Positions 7,602-11,722 of a stretch of DNA of 11,722 bases are shown here, one piece after another. The DNA comes from Euryarchaeota archaeon UBA4. Its GTDB lineage: Archaea; Thermoplasmatota; Poseidoniia; Poseidoniales; Thalassarchaeaceae. The DNA is taken from assembly GCA_002497985.1 (NCBI GenBank), contig DAFQ01000024.1, positions 29,872-41,593 on the forward strand. The letters run 5' to 3'. Made by a program: the position numbers and the translations under genes. Position 1 is the stretch's first letter. Every line of letters starts with the position of its first letter. Below the pieces are notes generated by a model, which was not told the DNA's origin, searched no databases, and saw only the letters and a list, made by a program, of their open reading frames with translations.

Positions 7602-7922
7602 CTATTCACCTCCCTTTCTACGTCGCCCGGCTATCATTCCAAGCATCTTGTTCGTAACCATGAAACCACCAACCGCATTGATTGTGGCCATGACCAGAGC
7701 GACAAAGGCCAGCAGAGCTGCAACATCAGTGTTTGCCCCATCGAAAGACGAGTTTGACAATATCAAGGCGCCAACTATGGTAATTCCAGAAATGGCATTG
7801 GCCCCGGACATCAGGGGGGTATGAAGGGTGGGGGGGACCTTGCTGATTAGCTCAAACCCGAGGAAAATAGCCAATACGAAAACTGTGATGCTGCCCACCA
7901 GTGCTCCGAGAGTAAGGCTCAT
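7602..7922 (-). CDS. pntAB: NAD(P) transhydrogenase alpha2 membrane subunit
   Basis: This small membrane subunit (106 residues) corresponds to the C-terminal membrane part of the single-chain E. coli PntA, encoded separately here as in Rhodospirillum- and Thermus-type enzymes. Three hydrophobic segments are visible: about 5-25, 43-57 and 66-92. Between the first two sits LHTPLMSGANAISGI (33-47), a strongly conserved family motif. His34 is a candidate for the proton path. The C terminus is a basic tail (GRRRKGGE). The start ATG overlaps the pntAA stop by 4 nt (ATGA, 7919-7922). A perfect Shine-Dalgarno site (GGAGGTG) lies 5 nt upstream. Its own end carries the pntB ribosome-binding site, so all three subunits are translationally linked. 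Assignment is very secure. Confidence 0.93.
   Translation of the reverse strand: MSLTLGALVGSITVFVLAIFLGFELISKVPPTLHTPLMSGANAISGITIVGALILSNSSFDGANTDVAALLAFVALVMATINAVGGFMVTNKMLGMIAGRRRKGGE
7606..7613 (-). promoter_or_regulatory. Shine-Dalgarno site deciding the pntB start
   Basis: Minus strand GGAGGTGA, complementary to the archaeal 16S tail. A candidate GTG start (7607-7609) is embedded within this site and could not be used together with it. TTG at 7598-7600 lies 6 nt beyond GGAGGTG, close to the 5-nt spacing used by pntAA and pntAB. The site lies within the last codons of pntAB. Confidence 0.7.
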
Positions 7923-9079
7923 TCGACCACCTCCGCCAACCGAGACTGCTTAGAGTGAATCTCCCCATTTGAGCAAATGAGGACGCCACCCATTCCGGGA
8001 ATGTGAAAGTCTGAACCTTCAGGTGCACCGACCAAGATGTCGTCTTCCATGTCCAACTCCAACTTCCCATCCTTAACCAAGCTAATGACGAAGTTTGTGA
8101 GATTATTTGAGAAAAGCATGCTGGCGGTTGAGGGGATGGTTCCAGCAAGATTCTCAATTCCGACAATAGTAACTCCGTACTCGCTGGTTATCTCGCCTGG
8201 AACTGTGAGTTCGCAGTTTCCACCGACATCCGCGTTCATGTCAATAATTACTGATCCCTCTTTGAATGATTCAACTGCTGAAGAAGGCACGGTGATAGGG
8301 GCTGGCCTACCGAAAATACGAGCTGTGGTAACTATCACATCCGCATCACTGGCGACATCGCAAACAGTATCATTGACCTTCTGAATGAACTCGGGAGTCA
8401 ATGGCTTTGCATAGCCAGACTCGTCCTCGAAATCATCCATTCCATCTACTTCGATGAACCGTCCGCCTACTGACTCAATCTGCTCAGCGGCTGACTTCCT
8501 GACGTCGGATGCATAGACCACCGCTCCCAGTCGCTTCGCTGTTGCTATGGCCTGTAGGCCTGCAACTCCACTGCCCATGATCACGAATTTGGCTGGCTTA
8601 ACGGTTCCAGCGCTGGTAGTCATCATTGGTATCCCCTTAGGGACATGTGCTGCTCCTAGAAGTACGGCTTTGTACCCAGAGAGGTTATCTTGGCTTGAAT
8701 TGACGTCCATTGCTTGGGCCCTTGACAGTCTCCTCGGAATCATGTCCATACTCATCAGTGTGATTCCTGCATCCATCGCCTCGCGAACCCTGCTAGGATT
8801 CCTGAATGGGTCAGCAACGCAAGCTAGTATGTTCCCTGCGCTCATCGATGAAGTATCGGGCATCCTAATTGAAATCACGATGTCTGCTGACATTGCGGTG
8901 TCGCGGGGAACTACTTTTGCACCCTTTGATCCGTACTCCTCATCGGAGTGGTTGGCCCCCTGGCCTGCTCCGGCCTCCACCAGAACCTCAAAACCGAGCT
9001 TGGTTAGTTTTGTTACCGAGTTTGGAACTATGGAAACCCTATTTTCTCCTTCTGGCTCCTTGACTACTCCCAAGCGCAT
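7919..9079 (-). CDS. pntAA: NAD(P) transhydrogenase alpha1, NAD(H)-binding subunit
   Basis: This soluble subunit binds NAD(H) and exchanges hydride with the NADP site of PntB. It has 386 residues and two Rossmann domains of the alanine dehydrogenase/PntA fold. Visible motifs are the N terminus MRLGVVKEPEGENRV, the mobile loop RAQAMDVNSSQDNLSGYKAV (about 120-139, with the family Arg, Gln and Asp), and the dinucleotide fold MGSGVAGLQAI (about 168-178) followed by ASDVR, whose Asp fits NAD preference. IDMNADVGGNCELT and GIENLAGTIPSTAS follow as in the family. The C-terminal end has a somewhat longer segment (GAPEGSDFHIPGMGG) than I expect. GTG 9088 and ATG 9085 are possible starts. ATG 9079 matches the family N terminus and sits at the right spacing behind AGGAG (9088-9092). 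It is the first gene of the pnt operon, and the hairpin at 9094-9110 would lie just in front of its ribosome-binding site. Confidence 0.95.
   Translation of the reverse strand: MRLGVVKEPEGENRVSIVPNSVTKLTKLGFEVLVEAGAGQGANHSDEEYGSKGAKVVPRDTAMSADIVISIRMPDTSSMSAGNILACVADPFRNPSRVREAMDAGITLMSMDMIPRRLSRAQAMDVNSSQDNLSGYKAVLLGAAHVPKGIPMMTTSAGTVKPAKFVIMGSGVAGLQAIATAKRLGAVVYASDVRKSAAEQIESVGGRFIEVDGMDDFEDESGYAKPLTPEFIQKVNDTVCDVASDADVIVTTARIFGRPAPITVPSSAVESFKEGSVIIDMNADVGGNCELTVPGEITSEYGVTIVGIENLAGTIPSTASMLFSNNLTNFVISLVKDGKLELDMEDDILVGAPEGSDFHIPGMGGVLICSNGEIHSKQSRLAEVVE
7927..7934 (-). promoter_or_regulatory. Shine-Dalgarno site of pntAB
   Basis: Minus strand GGAGGTGG inside the 3' end of pntAA. The GGAGGTG core ends 5 nt before the pntAB ATG (7920-7922). 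It supports the overlapping ATGA start-stop arrangement. Confidence 0.75.
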
Positions 9080-9087
9080 TGTCATCA

Positions 9088-9092
9088 CTCCT
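9088..9092 (-). promoter_or_regulatory. Shine-Dalgarno site of pntAA
   Basis: Minus strand AGGAG, 8 nt before ATG 9079. Aligned on the same 16S tail as the pntAB site, it gives a comparable spacing and favours ATG 9079 over GTG 9088, which would fall in the site itself. Confidence 0.6.
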
Positions 9093-9093
9093 G

Positions 9094-9110
9094 TTGGGCC
9101 GTAGGCCCAA
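9094..9110. promoter_or_regulatory. Perfect GC-rich inverted repeat in front of pntAA
   Basis: TTGGGCC (9094-9100), loop GTA, GGCCCAA (9104-9110). Read on the minus strand it would be a 7-bp hairpin ending 1 nt before the AGGAG ribosome-binding site of pntAA. It lies in the divergent region shared with malate dehydrogenase. It may be an operator or a 5'-leader hairpin; the symmetry is seen directly and the role is inferred. Confidence 0.55.
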
Positions 9111-9142
9111 TCAGATATCCATACGAGAAGAAGGCGCTTATT

Positions 9143-9165
9143 GAAACCGTCGGCGCGAAGGTTTC
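9143..9165. repeat. Inverted repeat GAAACC...GGTTTC
   Basis: GAAACC (9143-9148) and GGTTTC (9160-9165) flank an 11-nt centre rich in G and C. It sits in the middle of the pnt/mdh divergent region, one of several symmetric elements there. It is a possible regulator site, with short arms and modest weight alone. Confidence 0.35.
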
Positions 9166-9170
9166 AGAGA

Positions 9171-9199
9171 ATGATTGGCAGGAAAATATGATTCTCAGG
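9171..9199. repeat. Tandem direct repeat ATGATTnnCAGG
   Basis: ATGATTGGCAGG (9171-9182) and ATGATTCTCAGG (9188-9199) match at 10 of 12 positions and are 17 nt apart start to start. GAGAAT (9167-9172) and ATTCTC (9191-9196) also form an inverted repeat across the same stretch. AAAATATG (9183-9190) between the copies is the best TATA-like element for mdh here. The arrangement suggests regulator binding around the mdh promoter; this is inferred. Confidence 0.4.
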
Positions 9200-9248
9200 G
9201 AGGGGAATAATCGCAAAGTGCTAAGTTCCCATCCTATTGCCGGAGAAC

Positions 9249-9255
9249 GAGGGAG
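9249..9255 (+). promoter_or_regulatory. Probable Shine-Dalgarno site of mdh
   Basis: GAGGGAG ends 4 nt before ATG 9260. It supports that start over the upstream in-frame ATG 9188, whose 24 extra residues show no family likeness. Confidence 0.5.
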
Positions 9256-9259
9256 ACAT

Positions 9260-10291
9260 ATGGGAAGAGGGGCCGAGAAAATCGCAGTCACAGCTGCAGG
9301 AGACAATGGAAAGAAAAAACCAATTCGTGTTGCTGTTACTGGCGCCGCTGGTAACATTGGATATGCACTGTTATGGCGAATTGCGAGTGGTGATTGTTTT
9401 GGAACAAATCAGCCAGTTATCCTTCAGCTACTAGAGATTCCACCTGGCATGCAACGTTTAGACGGGGTAATTATGGAATTGAAGGATTCTGCATTCTCGC
9501 TGGTGCATGGTATAGTCGGCACAGATGACCCCAATATTGCATTCAAAGATGCCGACGCGATTTTTCTGGTCGGTTCACGACCCAGGACGAAAGACATGGA
9601 TAGGGCTGATCTAGTGGCTGCAAATGGTCCAATCTTCGTTGGGCAGGGCAGGGCTATCGATGAGATGGCCTCACCTGATGTGAAGGTCATTACTGTGGGA
9701 AATCCTTGTAACACCAATGCGCTAATTGCCTCTGCAAACGCACCGAGTATCCCCTCTCGACAATTTTCCGCCATGACACGTCTCGACCAAAATAGAGCAG
9801 TGGGGCAGATGGCAGAACATGCAGGAGTACCTGCTTCAAAAATTTGTGATGTATTCATCTGGGGGAACCACGCTAACACGATGTACCCGGACCCGCGTTT
9901 CGCGACTGTCGATGGGAAAATGGCAACCGAAATATTCGATAGAGAATGGTTACAGGGCCCGTTCCTAGATACTGTAGCAACGCGAGGGAAGGCAATTATC
10001 GTAGCACGGGGAGCGTCCTCTGCTGCTTCCGCGGCCTCCGCGGCGACTGACCACATGCGCGACTGGTGGCAAGGTTCCAATGGGCGCATAGTTTCAATGG
10101 CCCTCCCTTCCGAAGGTTGGTATGGAGTTCCCGAAGGACTTGTGTTCAGTTTTCCATGCAGATGTGAAAATGGTGATGTAATTGTTGTGGAAGACCTTCC
10201 TGTCGACTCATTTGCACAATCAAAAATTGATGAAAATGTTGCTGTACTTTTGGAAGAGAGGGATGCAGTTAGCGAACTTCTGGGTAATTGA
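9260..10291 (+). CDS. mdh: Malate dehydrogenase, NAD-dependent
   Basis: This enzyme interconverts malate and oxaloacetate with NAD(H) in the citric acid cycle. The 343-residue protein belongs to the cytosolic/Thermus-type malate dehydrogenases (the type-2 group, usually near 330), not the lactate dehydrogenase-like archaeal group. Numbered from ATG 9260, the nucleotide fold is TGAAGNIG (27-34), followed by LLEIP (Glu59, NAD preference) and a GMQRLDGVIMEL segment. The substrate loop is GSRPR (105-109). GNPCNTNAL, TRLDQNRA (Arg174, Asp176) and IWGNHANTMYP with catalytic His204 follow in order. The first 20 residues, Lys- and Gly-rich, are an extension before PIRVAVTG. The gene is divergent from pnt, 180 bp away, and is followed after 8 bp by the Nudix gene whose ribosome site overlaps the mdh stop, so the two are probably one operon. 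Assignment is secure. Confidence 0.95.
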   Translation: MGRGAEKIAVTAAGDNGKKKPIRVAVTGAAGNIGYALLWRIASGDCFGTNQPVILQLLEIPPGMQRLDGVIMELKDSAFSLVHGIVGTDDPNIAFKDADAIFLVGSRPRTKDMDRADLVAANGPIFVGQGRAIDEMASPDVKVITVGNPCNTNALIASANAPSIPSRQFSAMTRLDQNRAVGQMAEHAGVPASKICDVFIWGNHANTMYPDPRFATVDGKMATEIFDREWLQGPFLDTVATRGKAIIVARGASSAASAASAATDHMRDWWQGSNGRIVSMALPSEGWYGVPEGLVFSFPCRCENGDVIVVEDLPVDSFAQSKIDENVAVLLEERDAVSELLGN

Positions 10292-10296
10292 GGTGA
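10290..10296 (+). promoter_or_regulatory. Shine-Dalgarno site of the Nudix gene
   Basis: GAGGTGA overlaps the last two bases of the mdh stop codon and lies 3 nt before ATG 10300. It indicates co-transcription and translational linkage with mdh. Confidence 0.6.
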
Positions 10297-10299
10297 AAG

Positions 10300-11046
10300 A
10301 TGGCTCGTTCGCTTTACCTTGAGCATGATGGGAAAGTTCTGCTTGTGGATCTGAATGGCGATGGCCCTCACGAAGCAGTGATAGGGAGAATTGGTGAAGT
10401 ATCTTTGAGATTACCGACCGAAGAAGAAGTGCGTTCAATGGGAATAGAATGGACTGAACGTAGAATCAATCGCATCAAATTTGCTGAAGAAATACACGAA
10501 GTCGTCTATGCACTTCCTGAGATTGAATGGCCCGAAAATTGGACATGGAAAGACAATCTCATTTCGGATGGTTGTGTAGATCCATTAGCTCGTGAATGTG
10601 TTTACAGGAGTATGCATAGAGTGGTCTCAAAGGTGATGGTCGTTAATTCCAATAATCAGGTACTAATGGCCAAGGTATCCCGTGGCTTCTTCACTGGTTA
10701 CTGGACCCTTCCCGGTGGTTTCGTGGACTACGGTGAGCACCCTCGTGAGGCTGCTGTCCGGGAAGCTATGGAAGAGCTCGGAATAGATATTGCAATAGAT
10801 GACCCCAAGGGAGAGACTGGCGATGCATTCGGAGAAAACGACGGTGCGATCATCAGGGAGGAAATTTTCAACGAGGACGGGATAAACTGGGTTTCTTTCA
10901 CGTATAGGTGTAAAGGTGAGTTCCGAGGTGATGAGTTGACCCCCAAGAATGACGAGATAGACGAGGCTAGATGGTTCAGCAAGTCGGAGGCACTCGAGGT
11001 CGCTGTATCAATATTTGATATTGAAGCAATACAAAAGTCCCTATAA
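10300..11046 (+). CDS. Nudix hydrolase with novel N-terminal region
   Basis: Nudix enzymes cleave nucleoside diphosphates linked to another group. The 248-residue protein has a perfect Nudix box at 140-162: Gly140, Glu146, then REAMEELGI with Arg154, Glu155, Glu158, Glu159 and Gly161. It is preceded by TGYWTLPGGFVDYGE and followed by a normal domain end (DEIDEARWFSKSEA). Residues 1-105 precede the Nudix fold and form a separate part with many Trp and charged residues (LYLEHDGKVLLVDLNGD, then IEWPENWTWKDNLIS) that I do not recognise. The NADH-pyrophosphatase marker SQPWPFP after the box is absent, and there are no cysteine pairs of the NudC zinc ribbon. Position behind mdh hints at a nucleotide or NAD-related substrate, but this is only context. 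The start is fixed by the GAGGTGA site. Confidence 0.85.
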   Translation: MARSLYLEHDGKVLLVDLNGDGPHEAVIGRIGEVSLRLPTEEEVRSMGIEWTERRINRIKFAEEIHEVVYALPEIEWPENWTWKDNLISDGCVDPLARECVYRSMHRVVSKVMVVNSNNQVLMAKVSRGFFTGYWTLPGGFVDYGEHPREAAVREAMEELGIDIAIDDPKGETGDAFGENDGAIIREEIFNEDGINWVSFTYRCKGEFRGDELTPKNDEIDEARWFSKSEALEVAVSIFDIEAIQKSL

Positions 11047-11065
11047 TTCCGGGAAAGCAATGGAA

Positions 11066-11143
11066 TGGTGGGCCCGCCTGGATTCGAACCAGGGTCAAAT
11101 GCTCCCAAAGCATCTAGCATAGACCAGACTAACCCACGGGCCC
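11066..11143 (-). tRNA. tRNA-Pro (anticodon UGG), CCA encoded
   Basis: Read on the minus strand, the acceptor stem GGGCCCG pairs with CGGGCCC (7 bp) and is followed by discriminator A and an encoded CCA (11068-11066). The anticodon arm GATGC/GCATT closes a 7-nt loop TTTGGGA, with anticodon TGG at 11107-11105 and G37 behind it, as expected for proline. The T arm CCTGG-TTCGAAT-CCAGG is perfect. The variable loop is 4 nt. The D stem is weak, with wobble or mismatched pairs. The gene lies between the convergent Nudix gene and the cysteine-rich gene. CATATG about 20 nt upstream (11163-11168) may serve as a TATA element. Confidence 0.92.
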
Positions 11144-11177
11144 CTTGCTCCCGGGGACGGCGCATATGGGATGAAGG

Positions 11178-11722
11178 TTACTGGACCCAACCCCACATCT
11201 CTTCGCCCGCACGGTGCAGTATTCCCTCTCTCTCGGCATCTTCGATTAGATTCCAAGGATCAATGTCACTCATTCCCCTGTCGAACAATGACTCCCTTAC
11301 AGATTTCAGGGACAATAACCCATCTTGACCAGTGGCCTCCCTCATAGCTGAGATAACGGACTCTCGACTCTGTGACTCCCGTTCTCTCGCCCTATTTTGC
11401 CTGGATTCTATCTTAGAGAGTCTTTTCGATACTTCATTTGAGATCTCTTCCGGCATGTTTGATCTCGATACCGCATCGGCCAGTTTCTGGGGGGACGAGT
11501 ATGATGACGCTGTTACTATGTCCTTGGAATTGGAGCATCTTGTGCATGAAGTGCTGCTGCCTAGCCTGGAGCCGAAGAAATTACCACACGGGCACTTCAG
11601 GAGAACCCACTTCTCATCCACGATACGAGCAATAGTTCGCGGTTCAAGAGGTTGACTGATGTATGTAATGCCGATTCGAGAACATGGGCAGTACGCGGGT
11701 GGCCTTGGGATGGTTGTCCTCC
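11178..11722 (-). CDS. Cysteine-rich zinc-ribbon protein with helical tail (5' partial)
   Basis: This protein is not recognised. Its frame is open from the stop at 11178 through the right window edge, so the true start lies outside. The GTG at 11621 is only an internal codon candidate. Starting at that GTG, the last 147 residues carry KCPCG (Cys10, Cys12) and CTRC (Cys26, Cys29), a zinc-ribbon pattern. Another CPC pair lies upstream in frame (AYCPCSRIG, codons at 11682-11690), suggesting two metal-binding units. After this come a Ser-, Arg- and Glu-rich helical, possibly coiled-coil part (about 56-90) and a compact C-terminal helical module (SLKSVRESLFDRGMSDID, then EDAEREGILHRAGEEMW) resembling a winged helix. 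A nucleic-acid-binding role would fit this shape but is inferred. It faces the tRNA gene on the same strand, 34 bp upstream of it. Confidence 0.65.
   Translation of the reverse strand, partial: RTTIPRPPAYCPCSRIGITYISQPLEPRTIARIVDEKWVLLKCPCGNFFGSRLGSSTSCTRCSNSKDIVTASSYSSPQKLADAVSRSNMPEEISNEVSKRLSKIESRQNRARERESQSRESVISAMREATGQDGLLSLKSVRESLFDRGMSDIDPWNLIEDAEREGILHRAGEEMWGWVQ

Noticed and set aside
8547..9104. Open frame of 185 codons on the plus strand
   Set aside because: Antisense to pntAA with no motif or ribosome-binding site. Codon bias of the true gene explains it.
9424..10371. Long open frame (315 codons) on the minus strand
   Set aside because: It lies antisense to mdh, whose family motifs are unmistakable. 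The translation is low in recognisable motifs and rich in Ser, Ala and Pro, as expected for a shadow frame.
10300..11046. NudC-type NADH pyrophosphatase
   Set aside because: The SQPWPFP signature after the Nudix box and the zinc-ribbon cysteines are missing.
11065..11328. Plus-strand frame beginning MVGPPGFEPG
   Set aside because: Its start is the reverse complement of the tRNA-Pro T arm and acceptor stem, a well-known false protein call.
1..11722. CRISPR array, transposase, integrase or phage genes
   Set aside because: No regularly spaced repeats, terminal inverted repeats or recombinase motifs were seen; the tRNA has no adjacent integrase or duplicated end in the window.

Overview
The window most likely comes from an archaeon, probably a planktonic marine euryarchaeon of the Group II/III (Poseidoniales-like) type. 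The main reasons are a tRNA-splicing endonuclease of the archaeal EndA family, internal operon genes with strong Shine-Dalgarno sites matching the archaeal 16S tail (GGAGGTG) beside lead genes that look leaderless, and a mix of bacterial-type metabolic genes with large secreted proteins of marine-archaeal style. The lineage is an inference. The archaeal origin rests mainly on EndA.

Layout. Positions 1-53 hold only a bulged hairpin. A divergent pair follows: a minus-strand PfkB/RfaE1-type sugar kinase (to 1112) and a plus-strand endA (1189-2271), with a perfect 7+7 inverted repeat lying on the endA start. EndA converges with zero spacing on a minus-strand group of three envelope genes, listed here in transcription order: a CxCH/Reeler-like membrane-anchored exported protein (6100-5048), a divergent TatC-family protein (5046-4321) and an M6-like secreted metalloprotease with a C-terminal anchor (4245-2272). 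Upstream on the same strand is a complete three-subunit proton-translocating NAD(P) transhydrogenase operon, pntAA-pntAB-pntB (9079-6173), with start-stop overlaps and textbook ribosome-binding sites.

A 180-bp divergent regulatory region (9080-9259) contains a near-perfect GC-rich hairpin, two further inverted repeats and a 12-bp direct repeat. It separates pnt from a plus-strand pair, malate dehydrogenase (9260-10291) and a Nudix hydrolase with an unusual 100-residue N-terminal part (10300-11046). Beyond these lie a minus-strand tRNA-Pro(UGG) with encoded CCA and a minus-strand cysteine-rich gene that stays open through the right edge of the window, so it is 5'-truncated here.

How the genes fit together. 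Malate dehydrogenase makes or consumes NADH and the transhydrogenase exchanges reducing equivalents between NAD(H) and NADP(H) using the proton gradient. Their head-to-head arrangement around one structured region suggests joint control of redox cofactor balance, and the Nudix enzyme next to malate dehydrogenase may act on a nucleotide cofactor. The three envelope genes suggest export and surface proteolysis. I did not find a clear new defence or mobile system. The most notable points are the CxCH protein, the kinase with a degraded PfkB signature, the transhydrogenase proton-channel substitution, and the palindromes placed exactly at the divergent starts.
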